From Cheiracanthium punctorium (Eukaryota > Arthropoda > Arachnida > Araneae > Cheiracanthiidae): DNA of 64,000 nucleotides. Location of the stretch: the NCBI GenBank assembly GCA_038373885.1, contig JAWZYV010014431.1, positions 1-64,000 of the forward strand, given 5' to 3'. Below, piece after piece: positions 1 to 12,155 of this stretch. Position numbers and translations under genes: made by a program. Below the pieces are notes generated by a model. That model had not been told where the DNA came from, ran no database searches, and saw nothing but the letters and a program-made list of their open reading frames with translations. Numbering within the stretch: position 1 is the stretch's first letter; every line of letters begins with the position of its first letter.

Positions 1-332
1 TTTGAGGTTGATCCCGTCCCAATGGAAATGCCATTCAGATGATTTCCCCTACGGGAACACCCCTCAATTACCAGGTTCCCCATTTCCGGGGACACGGGTC
101 TCCACGTACGGCAAACACGTGGGTAGTTTTCCGCCAATAAAAGCTGACGGTACAGAGTGACGGCAGCTTCTGAAGGGGGGCCCTCACCTCCAAAGAGGAA
201 ACTACACTGAGGGGGAAAAGGAAGGAGACAGCTAAGAGGAGAGGAGGGTAGAACAAAGAAGAGCGAAAGATCGCTGGGGCCCCGGGATTGCGACACCCGT
301 AAAGACCTAGAGTACGTCTTCCCCCTGAGGGG
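1..332 (-). mobile_element. LINE copy A: 5'-terminal UTR fragment
   Basis: This is the 5' UTR of the I-group LINE family found throughout the window, in reverse orientation. The element's 5' terminus is at 332 (CCCCTGAGGGG on the plus strand) and the rest lies beyond the left window edge. It aligns by eye with the 5' UTRs at 2476, 11892, 23650 and 48745. No ORF1 is reached. Sequence to its right (from 333) leads into a Tigger transposase, so the LINE probably inserted there; the target duplication cannot be checked because the other end is outside the window. Confidence 0.8.
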
Positions 333-357
333 CCGACAGAGTACGAATCGAACAGAA

Positions 358-1094
358 AGCGTAGATAAACAAGCTCTTTTCGAAGACTTTTTGCGCAAAC
401 TAAACAAAAAAATGAGTTTACAGAATCGTAAAATAATTTTGTTCATTGATCAATGCAGTGCACATCCGCATTTGCAGCTCACTAATGTGCATGTCGAATT
501 TTTTCCTGCAAATTGTACTAGCAAATTGCAGCCTTGTGATCTCGGCATTATTCGATCTTTGAAGGGTTTTTTTTATAGAAAGCAACTTGTTCGGAAATCT
601 GTAGCTGAACTAGAAAACGGAAACCTAAATGATGTCTGCAAACTAACGTTAAGTTTTCTAGAGGCTATGCATTTTATTTCTGCGTCCTGGAGAAACGCTA
701 CACAACAGTGCATTTCCCATTGTTATATACAGAAAGCGGAATCGTAGCATCGAATGAACCCGGAACATATGAAGAATCAGCTGCGGTAGACTCAGAGAGT
801 CACAATGAAATAGTTATCTTTGATTTCGACGATTACACACAGGAAAACTTAGCAACATGCGAAGCTGAAAGAGTTACTACTATGGATGGACGCGAGATGA
901 GACAGAGATTTGCAGCTTTTTTGCGAGACGAGACAAAGCTTTTAGTCTGTTTTGCAAGACGCCAATTTTCTGTCTCGCGTCCATCCCTAATTACTACTCC
1001 ATCCATAGACGACCTTATAGACTTTTCGTCCGCAAATGAAGATGAACAAGAAGAAACAGAAGCAAGTTGGTTAGTATATACTTTGGTTGGTTAA
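358..1094 (+). pseudogene. Tigger/pogo-like DDE transposase, C-terminal part
   Basis: This is the C-terminal half of a pogo/Tigger (DDE_1 superfamily) transposase, the enzyme that cuts and pastes these DNA transposons. Reading from about 358, the catalytic-core motifs are LFEDFLRKLNKKM, then FIDQCSAHP (second Asp), then LQPCDLGIIRS (third acidic region), with the usual spacing. Near 735 one base is missing relative to the family motif (QKAES then stop against ESGIV in the next frame), so the acidic tail continues in another frame to 1094. The N-terminal DNA-binding half and first Asp are absent, probably displaced by the LINE ending at 332. It is a dead fragment. Whether it belonged to the element starting at 1097 is unclear. 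Confidence 0.75.
884..986. repeat. 14-bp inverted repeat in the Tigger transposase tail
   Basis: GGATGGACGCGAGA at 884-897 is exactly inverted at 973-986. It lies inside the open frame that continues the transposase tail, so the end of that reading frame may be non-coding or rearranged DNA rather than protein. Confidence 0.6.
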
Positions 1095-1219
1095 GTCAGA
1101 ATATACTTTGAGTGTGTGCATACCTGCTAGATTGGGCCGATGTCCAATTTACAGGTACCAGGTTTCTAAAGGTAGGTAAAAACAGAAATCGCATTTTTTT
1201 AATTCCCAGTGTTGATTTT

Positions 1220-1231
1220 TACGTATGTTTT
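1220..1231. repeat. Target-site duplication of LINE copy B, left copy
   Basis: TACGTATGTTTT at 1220-1231 is repeated exactly at 11893-11904. The two copies flank the 3' tail (1232) and 5' end (11892) of minus-strand LINE copy B. The right arm of the host element (near 14740) holds the same motif uninterrupted, which shows the pre-insertion state. Confidence 0.85.
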
Positions 1232-1474
1232 AGTTGGTTGGTTGGTGTTTAATGGCACAAGGTCCAGAAAGGACATACTGCGCCAGACTATGTGTATATA
1301 TGGTAGAGTAGAGTTTTCAAGTAAAAAGGTGTTGCATAAAACAGGTAAAGCTAAAAACCATGAGTTCTAAAACGATAGAAGCAAATGTAGAAAGGTAAAA
1401 AGTAGATAAAAATAAGTCAGGGACATCTAGATGGGGTCTCCCATCCAGATACCAGTCAGACAAAAGTGTACATT

Positions 1475-2474
1475 TCATACAGAATAAAAAATGTTTGTGC
1501 GTCGGAGAAAGGCAAGCAAGTTACGGTGTGGGGTTTCACCCAATATGTCGTCAAGTTTGGGATAAGAGCAGTTAAAAAGTTTTTTGTAAAAATCATTAAA
1601 AGCAGTGCATGAGGTTAAAAGATGACGAATGGTGAGATAAGTATGACAATGGGGCCACTCCGGAGCTGGTTCACACAGGAGTAAGTGCTTATGGGTAAGC
1701 CTGGTGTGGCCTATGCGGAGACGTGTCAAAATGACATCTAGTCTTCGATAGGGGTGCGATGACCAATATCCGAGAGCTGGGTGAATAGAATGAAGTTTGT
1801 TTCCGGTTTGATTGCCCCAATTATCCGTCCAGATGACTTTTACTATGCGACAGATGCAAGACTTTATGTCGCTATAGGGTAGATTGCCAATGTATGGGCG
1901 GGTTGCATGTCTGGCAAGTGTGTCTGCCTTCTCGTTCCCAGCGATCCCCGTATGGCTCGGTACCCAACAGAGGAGGATGTTGTACCCACGGTTTATAAGT
2001 TGTTCATGCTTCTGTAAAACCCTGATGATATAGGAATGTGTTAATGAGCCGGATTTCAGATTTTCAAGGACACTAAGAGAGTCTGAGTATATGATAAATT
2101 TCTTTGTATTCATTCTGGAGATATACAGGAGGCTTTCATATATGGCAAGTAATTCGGCAGTAAAGATGCAGCAAAAATGAGCTAGAGTATGGCTACAAGT
2201 ATGATTATTAGCCACGAAGGCAAAACCGACGTGATTTCCACTTTTGGATCCATCAATGTATAGTTTTTCATATTGTTCATATTTGTTGTTGTGTTCAGTG
2301 AACAACTGTTGGTAGATTTTAGGATCTGTATCCTGTTTTGCAAAGCCCTTGAAAGGTTGTAGGCAAGATATCTGCAATATGTTCCATGGTGGGATATCAT
2401 GAAAAGAGCATGCAGAGACATTTACATCCTCCAGTTGGGTACCGACAAGACTCCTACGAATCCTTAGTCCAAAG
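1475..2474 (-). pseudogene. LINE copy B ORF2, RNase H and C-terminal part
   Basis: The frame is open from the break at 2474 to the stop at 1475. It covers the linker after the RT, an RNase H domain, and the C-terminal zinc region. The RNase H acidic residues are visible in IDGSKS, AELLAI, YSDSLS and NEKADTLAR. The terminal CX2CX7HX4C motif of sister copies has lost its first Cys here (EPAPEWPHCH) while the rest is kept. The frame is unbroken but is cut off from the RT by copy C, so it cannot make a full ORF2 protein. Confidence 0.85.
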
Positions 2475-3070
2475 GCCCCTTAGGGGGAAAACCTACTTTA
2501 GGTTTTTACGGGTGTCGCAACCCCGGGGCCCCAGCGATCTTTCGCTTTCCTCTGTTCTACCCTCCTCTCCTCTTAGCTATCTCTTTCCTTTTCCCCCCTC
2601 AGCGTAGTTTCCTCTATGGAGGTGAGGGCCCCCCTTTAGAAGCTGCGGTCGCCCTGTGCTGTCAGCTTCTATTGGCGGAAAACTACCCACGTGTTTGCCG
2701 TGCGTGGAGACCCGTGTCCCCGGAAAAGGGGATCCTGGTAATTGAGGGGTGTTCCCGTAAAGGAAATCATCATTACGGAATTTCCATAGACACGGGAGAA
2801 ACCTCAACACATTGCTTTGGCCTCGGCTTCGGGTAAACGGGAGGTATACAGCGTTTCCCTGTATATCAATCGGCTGGTGGTACTGATTTTTATCAACTGC
2901 TAGGGATCAAGCAATCGGACATCTACTGGGCACGTCGTTAAGGGTGGATGCTGCCTAAGGGATGTACTGTGCGCGTATAGACCCGACTAACACTGGTGTG
3001 CAATTGCACACCCCCTTGTTGGGCTCCGTGGTGGGAGATGCGGTCGGGTCCGAACCTCAATTTCCCCAAC

Positions 3071-4286
3071 ATGGCTTTACAAAATTCTTTGTCTCACGTC
3101 AATGCTCCGCAGTCTACTCCCACAGAAAATACTGATGCACATTTTCTAAATATGAATGCTCGATTCTTCATCCACTATGTTGAAGGTAACTTTGCTAAAA
3201 CATCACCATTCTTAATACACAAATGTATCACTGACAATGTAGGAGAAGTCAAAAAAGTTAAAAAATTTAAGATCTGGAGACCCTGTTAGTTGAAGTATCA
3301 AGCAATAGACAAGCATCCAAAATAATGAGGATTAAAAACTTTGGCCTAAAAACCTGTCACAGTAACACCCCATACATCCTTAAACATCTCACGTGGAGTC
3401 GTATCTCAACCTGAACTTTTGCACTGCTCTGAAGCTGAACTATTAGAAACCTAAGTGATGAAAAAGCATGTGCTGTGCGTCGAATCACTATCCGACGCAA
3501 TAATCAACTAATCCCCACCAAACATATTATTTTAACTTTCCAGTCTCCCACAATTCCATCCCATATCAAGCCGGCTATCTATATGTCTGTTAGTACCATA
3601 ATACCGAATCCCATTCGCTGCTTCCAGTGTCAAAAGTTTTCGGCCATACTAAAACGCCTCCTGTCGTGGGTCACCGGCCTGCGCCCGCTGCGGTGCCTCC
3701 GGCCATGACAGTGAAACCTGCTCTGCAGCTGCAAAATGTATAAACTGTGCACAGGAACATCCGTCATACTCTAAGTCATGCCAAAATGGGCTTTCGAAAA
3801 GAAATCCAGTCCCTGCGTGCTACTCAAAGACTCTCCTATCCAGAAGCCCGTAAAATAATAGAAAGCCGTACCCCTAAACCTGGTCTGTCCTATGCAGCCG
3901 CAACAAAACCTACTAAATCAATAGCCACTCAGACCTGACCCTGTCATTCATCCTTCCTCTTCTCAAGACATCAACAAGTAAACAATCAGTCCATAAACAA
4001 AACAGTCCGCCACTGCACCAGAGAAAACTAAGAAAAAATCTCACAGCAATAGCTCTACTCAAGTCAGACCAACACTCAGTCAAAGCAGCAACCTACAAAT
4101 TAAACACAAGCTACAGAAACACAAGAAAATACCTCCTCACCACATATAGAATGACTCAATTTTACAAATTATCACCCTCGGAATCAGAATATCGGATGAC
4201 GAATCGATGGAACATAAGACATTTAGCCACCTAATAACCCTAAAGGGATTACCACGACAACGCACAATGCCCCTAACGTAACATAG
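3071..4286 (+). pseudogene. LINE copy C ORF1 (zinc-knuckle nucleic-acid-binding protein), broken
   Basis: ORF1 of I-group LINEs binds the element RNA. Here the start (MALQNSLSHVN) and the N-terminal block (FAKTSPFLIHKC) are readable. The frame is then lost near 3270, 3345 and 3450, and again inside the first zinc knuckle near 3640 (RCFQCQKF, then shifted). Fragments matching LPSHIKAGYL, EIQSLRATQ and PEARKIIESRTPKPGLSYAAATK of intact copies mark the remainder. The stop before ORF2 is near 4284. Confidence 0.8.
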
Positions 4287-4288
4287 TT

Positions 4289-7200
4289 ATGGCATGTTGC
4301 TGTCATGGAACTGCCACGGTTTTCAGAACAAAAACACGACCTCAAAACTCTTATTTACAATCACAATCCCGCCTGTCTCGCCCTGTCAGGAAACATACTC
4401 AAACCCAATAAGCACACTCAAATCCACACTTATACTGTCCTTAGAAAGGAATTATGTGCTAGGGAAAGGGCCTCCGCGGAGTTGCCTCCTAATAAATAAT
4501 CACTATCCCTATTGTACTCTCAATCTCAACACACCTTTACAGGCTGTCGCTATTAGAATCCATCTTAAACATCTCACTACAATCTGCAGTAATATCTTCT
4601 CTAATGAAACAATCAGTCGATCTTTGCTCAATAACCTTGTCCAGCAACTTCCTCCCCCTTTCATACTCCTAGGGGGACATGAATGCCATAGTCCCCCTGT
4701 GGGGCAGCAAAGACACCAACAATAGAGGCCAACAAATGAACAAATTCCTAACCCGACTTTTCACTGTGTGTTATGAATAATTGTGACAGTACTTACTTCC
4801 ATCTTCCACAAAATCATTTCATGCAATAGACCTTGCTATCTGTTCTCCTCCAGTCCTCCCACTGTATAATTTCTCTGCTTCTGGTGATCTACATAATAGT
4901 GACCACTTTCCGATCATTCTCTCTCCTTTGTATACTAATCCAAACCAAACTTCAACAATACCCAGATACATTCACGACAAGCAGATTGGCAGACCTTTAC
5001 TTCACTATCAACACTATCCCAAAATATCATAGAAGGCACTATTGATGAGGTCGTTAATAAAGTCACGTCCACTATCATTAAGGCAGCAGATAATAGTATA
5101 CCGAATCGGGCACAGCTGATTGAAGAAAAAAAAAACCGTGTGGAACGCTGCATGCACCCTAGCCAAAAAGCAGCAGCAGAAAGCCTGGGTACCTTCCGCC
5201 GGTATCCCACAACTGAACACGTTATCATTTTTAAAAAAGCAAAAGCAGTCGCCCGCAGTGAGGCGGCAATCTCAAAAGGAATCATGGATGCAATATGTCT
5301 CCAGCATTACTACTCAATCTCTATAAGGAGCTATGGACCAAAACAAAAAGGAGCTGTGGGACTATACAACAACCCTACCATACCCTGCCTATCCATCAAT
5401 AACAAAATCATCTCTGATATTACAGACATTGCAAATACCATCGGCGAAACAATTGGCTCTATCCTCTTGTAGTACCTCTTACTCAAATACTTTAATACCC
5501 ATAAACTGCAATCTGAACGGCAAAAACTAAACTTTAAAACTTCTTCGCAATACTCTTATAATAGTATCTTTACAATCCATGAACTCACCAATCAACTCAG
5601 ACAGTTACCGAACACTCTCCTGTCCCCGATGTTAACACATATGAAATGCTCAAACACCTTCTCACGTTTCCCTTGCAAATCTACTACAGCTGTTTAATAG
5701 AATCTGGAACGAACATACCTTTCCTTCCTCCTGGAGAAATGCCATAGTCACACCCTTTCCAAAGCCCGGAAAAGACACTTCAAATCCTAATAACTACAGA
5801 CCCATAGCCCTTACCAGGTGCCTTTGCAAACTGCTGGAGAAAATGATCAATGCACGCTTAGTTTACGTTTTAGAAACAGAGGGCCATATACACCCTTACC
5901 AAAGTGGCTTCCGCAGGGGCAGATCAACCATTGACAACATACTATATCTAGAAACTCAATTCGTAACGCTTTCTTAAGAAGAAACCACTTAATCTCTATT
6001 TGCTTTGACATAGAAAAGTCATACGTCAAGACCTGAGATATGGTATTCTCGCGGGATCTCCACAATCTAGGCTTCCGTGCAACCTTCCAATATTTATCCA
6101 GAACTTCCTTTCACTTCGAAATTTAGAGTACAAATAAACGGCATTAAATCAAATAGTTTCGTTCAAGAAGAGGGCGTCCCTCAGGGCTCTGTCTTAAGTG
6201 TTACCCTCTTTTCAATAAAAATCAATATATACTCAATCATTCCCTCCATCTGTTCACGGACAGCCTATATAGTCGATGACCTTCAAATTTCTTGTCAGGG
6301 AAAGACATGCGTTACATTGAGCGTCAGCTCCAGAACAACAATCGCATCCTAAAATGGTGTACCACAAATGGATTTAACATTTCTGCGGAAAAGACTGTCA
6401 GTACGCACTTCTGTCGTTTACGAGGGATCCATCCTGATCCTGAGCTCTATGTGGGCAGCTCAAAAATAGAAATACGTGACTCCGCTAAGTTTTTAGGGGT
6501 ATATTTTGACAGAAAATTGACCTTTGCTAACCATATCTCTATATCTGCAACAAATGTGAAAAGGACCTAAATATCCTAAAGGTATTAACTAACACTTCTT
6601 GGGGAGCGGAGCGTGACGCCTGTTGCGTATCTACCGTGCAGCAATTCGATCCAAAATAGTTTACGCCTGTGGAGTGTATGGATCTGCATGTAGGTCAGCC
6701 CTAAAAAAACTTGACACAGTGCATCATACTGCACTACGCCTCTGTTCTGGAGCTTTTAGAACATCACCCATACAAAGTCTCTATATCACTTGTCATGAGC
6801 CATCTCTCATCCACATCCGTCACAAATTATCATTAAACAATTAATTTCGCATCCTGTCTCAACCTTTCCACCCTTTGGGGGATGCATTGTCGGACACACA
6901 TTTGGACCGCCAATATGGAAATCGTCCCTCATGCACTCCTCCCTTTGGTTTAAGGATCCGTAGGAGTCTAGTTGGTACCCAACTGGAGAATGTTAAAGTC
7001 TCCCCTAATTCTCCTCATGAAACGCCACCATGGACTACACTGCAGACCTCGTACCTCCAACCATTTAATGGCTTTACTAAACAGGGTACGGACCCAAAAA
7101 TATATCAACAGATGTTCTCAGACCACAAAAACAGATATAAAAAATATACAGAAATATACACTGACGGCTCCAAATCTGGGAATCATGTCGGCTTCGCCTT

Positions 7201-7942
7201 CGTTGGAAGTAACTATGCCTGCAGCTATACTCTCCCTCCGTTCTGTTCAATCTTTACTGCTGAATTACTTGCCATCCATGAAAGCCTGTTATATATCTCT
7301 AAAATGACTACAAAAAGGTGTATCATCTACTCCGACTCCCTCAGTGTACTAAACAATCTAAAATCGGGCTCCCTCACTCATAGCTATATCACCAAAGTGC
7401 TACGTCTGCATGAACAACTGACAAATCGTGGATACAATATTCTCTACTGTTGGGTACCCAGTCATATTGGGATACTGGGCAACGAGAAGGCGGATAGTTT
7501 AGCCAGGCAAGCTACAATCCCCTACACTGGCTATCTCGCATACAATGACATAAAGTCCGGCACCTCTAACATAGTAAAAAGCAGTTGGACCAGTAAATGG
7601 GATAGTGAAACTGAAAACAAACTGCATTCTCTCCGACCTTCCCTCACTCATTGGTCATCCCTTTCATATCGAAATCATGATGTCATTTTGACTCGTCTCC
7701 GCATTGGTCATACGAGAATCACCCACAAACACCTACTTCAGGGTGAACCTGCCCCAGAATGTTCACAGTGTCAATCTCACCTAACCATTCGTCACATTTT
7801 AACCTCTTGTACAGCTTTTAATAATTTTTACCAAATATTTTTTAACTGTTCTCATCCCAAACTTGACGATATATTGGGTGAAACCCCTCACTGTAATTTA
7901 TTTTCATTTCTTCGACGTATCAATCTGTTTTACTCAGTGTGA
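4289..7942 (+). pseudogene. LINE copy C ORF2 (endonuclease, RT, RNase H), broken
   Basis: The order is APE-type endonuclease, reverse transcriptase, RNase H and terminal zinc motif. A frameshift lies within the first five codons, and many more follow across the endonuclease and RT. Recognisable pieces include NCHGFQ(N)KN, FILLG-HECHS, EEGVPQGSVLSVTLFSI, and a damaged YVDD box (IVDDLQIS). The last 355 codons (6875-7942) are intact and contain RNase H motifs TDGSKS, AELLAI, YSDSLS and NEKADSLAR plus CSQCQSHLTIRHILTSC. The RT motif after FDIEK reads SYVKT instead of AYDRT, as in copy B. Confidence 0.85.
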
Positions 7943-8202
7943 AATATACACCTTTCTCTGACTGGTATCTGGATGGGAGCCCCCATCCAGCCGTCCTTGG
8001 CTTACTTTTATCTACTTTTTACCTTTCTACAGTTTGATTTTATCAGTTTTAGACCTTACGGATTTTAGCTATACATGTTTTATACAACAACTTTTACGCG
8101 AAAGCGTTATTTTAGTCTAAATACACATAGTCTGGCGCAGTATGTCCTTTCTGGACCTTGTGCCATTAAATACCAACCAACCAAGCAACCATCGACAAAG
8201 CT

Positions 8203-10075
8203 ATTGGATTGTATGCCGTTTATTTGTATTCTGAATTTTCGAAGCAAGAGGAAGTTCTGGATAAAGATTGGAAGGTTGCCACGGAAGCCTAGATTGTGGA
8301 GATCCCGGAGAATACCATATCTCCAGGTCTTGACGTATGACTTTTCTATGTCAAAGAAAATAGAGATTAAGTGGTTTCTTCTTAAGAAAGCGTTACGAAT
8401 TTGAGTTTCTAGATATAGTATGTTGTCAATGGTTGATCTGCCCCTGCGGAAGCCACTTTGGTAAGGGTGTATATGGCCCTCTGTTTCTAAAACGTAAACT
8501 AAGCGTGCATTGATCATTTTCTCCAGCAGTTTGCAAAGGCACCTGGTAAGGGCTATGGGTCTGTAGTTATTAGGATTTGAAGTGTCTTTTCCGGGCTTTG
8601 GAAAGGGTGTGACTATGGCGTTTCTCCAGGAGGAAGGAAAGGTATGTTCATTCCAATTTCTGTTATACAGCTGTAGTAGATTTGCAAGGGAAACGTGAGA
8701 AAGGTGTTTTAGCATGTCATATGTGATACCATCGGCACCAGGAGAAGTGTTCGTTAACTGTCTGAGTTAATTGGTGAGTTCATGGATTGTAAAGATACTA
8801 TTATAAGAGAATTGCGAGGAAGTTTTATAGTTTTTGCCGTTCACATTGCAGTTTATGGGTATAAAAGGTATTTGAGTAAGAGATACTGCAGGAGGATAGA
8901 GTCAATGTTTCGCCGATGGTATTTGCTATTTCTGTAATATCAGAGATTATTTTGTTATTGATGGAAAGGCAGGGTATGGTATATTCCCATAGCTCTTTTT
9001 GTTTTGGTCCATAGCTCCTTACTAGGGATTGATGTAGTAATGCTGGAGACATATTGCATCCATGATTCCTTTTGAGATTGCCGCATCACCCTGCGGGCGA
9101 CTTCTTTTGCTTTTTTAAAAGCAATAAGATTTTCTGTTGTGGGATGCCGGCGGAAGGTAACCCAGGCTTTCTGCTGCTGCTTTTTGGCTAGGGTGCATGC
9201 AGCGTTCCACCACGGTTTTTTATTACTGCGACAGCTTGTCCCCCGATTTCGGTATACTATTATCTGCTGCCTTAATATAGTGGACGTGACTTTGTCAACA
9301 ACCTCATCAATAGTTCCTTCTATGATGTTTTGCGATATTGTTGATAGTGAAGTAAAAGTCTGCCAATCTGCCTTGTCGTGGATGTATCTGGATGTATTTG
9401 TTGAATTTTGGTTTGGATTCTGTTACAAAGGAGAGAGAATGATCGGAAAGTGGTCACTATTATGTAAATCACCAGAAACAGAGAAATTATACAGTGGGAG
9501 GGGATTGGAGGAGAACAGATGGCAAGGTCTATTGCATGAAATGATTTTGTGGGAAGATGGAAGTAAGTACTGTCACCATTATTCATAACACACAGTGAGA
9601 AGTCTGTTAGGATTTGTTCTATTTGTTGGCCTCTATTGTTGTTGTCTTTGCTGCCCTACAAGGGACTGTGGGCATTCATGTCCCCTAGGAGTATGAAAGG
9701 GGAAGGAAGTTGCTGAACTAGGTTATTGAGCACAGTTTGACTGATTGTTTCATTAGGAGGAAGATATAAACTGCAGATTGTAGTGAGATGTTTGAGATGG
9801 ATTCTAATGGCAACAGCCTGTAAAGGTGTGTTGAGATTGAGAGTACAATACGGATAGTGATTATTTATTAGGAGGGCAACTCCGCCGGAGGCACTTTCCC
9901 CTAGCTCATAGTCCTTTCTAAAGACGATAAAATAGTGAATTTGAGTTTGCTTATTGGCTTTGAGGTATGTTTCCTGAAGGGCAAGACAGGCGGGATTGCG
10001 ATTGTAGATAAGTGTTTTGAGGTCGTCGTTTTTGTTCTGAAAACCGTGGCAGTTCCATGACAGCAACAATGCCAT
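8203..10075 (-). pseudogene. LINE copy B ORF2, endonuclease and RT N-terminal part
   Basis: It starts with MALLLSWNCHGF at 10075. The endonuclease runs to GDMNAHSPL, where a stop (near 9656) replaces the Trp seen in sister copies. Further pieces are readable on the minus strand at 9586-9320 and 9052-8825. The RT N-terminus is open at 8715-8203, with YRPIALTRCLCKLLEKM and GFRRGRSTIDN. It ends at SNSFV, where copy C begins; the apparent continuation past 8203 is antisense copy C 3' UTR, not protein. Confidence 0.8.
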
Positions 10076-10077
10076 AA

Positions 10078-11294
10078 CTAAGTTATGTTAGGGGGCATTG
10101 TGCGTTGTCGTTGTAATCCCTTTAGGGTTATTAGGTGGCTCAATATCTTCATGTTCCATCGATTCTTCATCTGATATTTCTGATTCCGAGGGTGATAATT
10201 TTAAAATTGAGTCATCTATATGTGGTTGAGGAGGTATTTTCTTTGTGCTGAAACAGTTGTATTTTAATTTGTAGGTTGCTGCTTTACTGATTGTGGGTCT
10301 GACTTGAGTAGAGCTATTGTTGTGTGATTTTTTCTTAGTTTTCTCTGGTGCAGTGGAGGAACTGTTTTGTTTATGGACCGATTGTTTACTTGTTGATGTC
10401 TTGGAAGAGGAAGGATGAATGACAGGGTCAGTCAGTGGCTATTGATTTAGTAGATTTTGTTGCGGCTGCATAAGACAGACCAGGTTTAGGGGTACGGCTT
10501 TCTATTATTTTTCGGGCTTCTGGATAAGAGAGTCTTTGAGTGGCACGCAGGGACTGGATTTCTTTTTCGAAAGCCCATTTTGGGCATGACTTGGAGTATG
10601 ACGGATGTTCCTGTGCACAGTTTATACATTTTGCAGCTGCAGAGCAGGTTTCACTGTCATGGCCGGAGGCACCGCAGCGGGTGCAGGCCGGTGACCCACG
10701 ACAGGAGGTTTTAGTATGGCCGAACTTTTGACACTGGAAGCAGCGAATGGGATTTGGTATATATGGTCTAACGGGACATAATAGGTAGCCGGCTTTGATA
10801 TGGGATGGAATTGTGGGAGACTGGAAAGTTAAAATAATATGTTTGGTGGGGATTAGTTGATTATTGCGTCAGATAGTGATTCGACGCACAGCACATACTT
10901 TTTCATCATTTAGGTTTTCTAATATTTCGGCTTCAGAGCAGTGTAAAAGTTCAGGTTCAGATATGACTCCTCGTGAGATGTTTAAGGATGTATGGGGTGT
11001 TACTGTAACAGGTTTTAGGCCAAAGTTTTTAATCTTCATTATTTTGGATGCTTGTCTATTGCTTGATACTTCAACTAACAGGTCTCCAGATCTTAATTTT
11101 TTAACTTTTTTGACTTCTCCTACATTGTCAGTGATACATTTGTGTATTAAGAATGGTGATGTTTCATTAAAGTTACCTTCAACATAGTGGATGATGAACA
11201 ATCGAGCATTCATATTTAGAAGTTGTGCATCAGTGTTTTCATTGGGAGTAGACTGCGGAGCGTTGACGTTAGACAAAGAATTTTGCAAAGCCAT
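10078..11294 (-). pseudogene. LINE copy B ORF1, broken
   Basis: The start is at 11294 (MALQNSLSNVN). The frame is open to 10869 through the N-terminal block (NETSPFLIHKC, KLRSGDLLVEVSSNRQA, ISEPELLHCSEAEILENL, VRRITI). It then breaks, and the three zinc knuckles and the C-terminal PEARKIIESRTPKPGLSYAAATK block continue in shifted frames. The stop lies just upstream of the ORF2 ATG at 10075. Confidence 0.8.
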
Positions 11295-12155
11295 GTTGGG
11301 GAAATTGAGGTTCGGACCCGACCGCACCACCCACCACGGAGCCCAACAAGGGGGTGTGCAATTGCACACCAGTGCTAGTCGGGTCTATAAGCGCACAGTA
11401 CATCCCTTAGGAAGCATCCACCTTTAACGATGTGCCCAGTAGATGTCCGATTGCTTGATCCCTAGCAGTTGATAAAAATCAGTACCACCAGCCGATTGAT
11501 ATACAGGGGAACGCTGTATACCTCCTGTTTACCCGAAGCAGAGGCCAAAGCAATGTGTTGAGGTTTCTCCCGTGTCTATGGAAATTCCGTAATGATGATT
11601 TCCTTTACAGGAACACCCCTCAATTACTAGGATCCCCTTTTCCGGGGACACGGGTCTCCACGCACGGCAAACACGTGGGTAGTTTTCCACCAATAGAAGC
11701 TGACGGCACAGGGCGACCGCAGCTTTTAAAGGGGGGCCCTCACCTCCATAGAGGAAACTACACTGAGGGGGGGGGGAAAGAAAAGAGATAGCTAAGAGGA
11801 GAGGAGGGTAGAACAGAGGAAAACGAAAGATCGCTGGGGCCCCGGGATTGCGACACCCGTAAAAACCTAAAGTAGGTTTTCCCCCTGAGGGGTACGTATG
11901 TTTTTGAAAATGGTGTTAAAAATTAATAATCCATACTGCCAGACACTTTCCATCGGCGGCATCTTTTACCAGACGCTTTAAAGCTCCCCCCAAAATAATG
12001 TAACTTTACTTATAATCTCAGTCTTGATTGTTATATATTATACTGAGTGAACTACTTCAATATTTTTGTAAGCAGCGAGACCAATCGGATGGGCCAAACA
12101 TCCCCCCCAGAGACACCTAAAGGGTCGCTATGCGTATGAGCGCAAGGTCATAATT

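Larger units (their letters stand above)
2476..8190 (+). mobile_element. LINE copy C (I-group), full-length but decayed
   Basis: This is an end-to-end copy: 5' hairpin at 2476, 5' UTR to 3070, ORF1, ORF2, 3' UTR hairpins, and a tail of CCAA repeats ending near 8190. It lies inside minus-strand copy B. No target duplication is found (AGTCCAAAGG on the left, ATCGACAAAG on the right), which fits insertion with a target deletion. Both ORFs carry many frameshifts, so it is inactive. Confidence 0.85.
1232..11892 (-). mobile_element. LINE copy B (I-group), split by LINE copy C
   Basis: This is a non-LTR retrotransposon on the minus strand: 5' end at 11892 (CCCCTCAGGGG start), ORF1, ORF2, 3' UTR, and a CCAA-repeat tail at 1232. 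Copy C (2476-8190, opposite strand) sits inside it. Matching it to copy C shows about 800 bp missing at the nesting point, from the RT palm (QINGIQSNSF, near 8203) to just before the RNase H domain (PFGLRIRRSLVG, near 2474). The flanking 12-bp duplication supports a single original insertion. The downstream RNase H domain and the tail place it in the I superfamily (I/Nimb-like). Confidence 0.85.

Noticed and set aside
8107..8202. C-terminal extension of the copy B RT frame (DGCLVGWYLMAQGPERTYC)
   Set aside because: This is antisense translation of the copy C 3' UTR and tail across the nesting junction.
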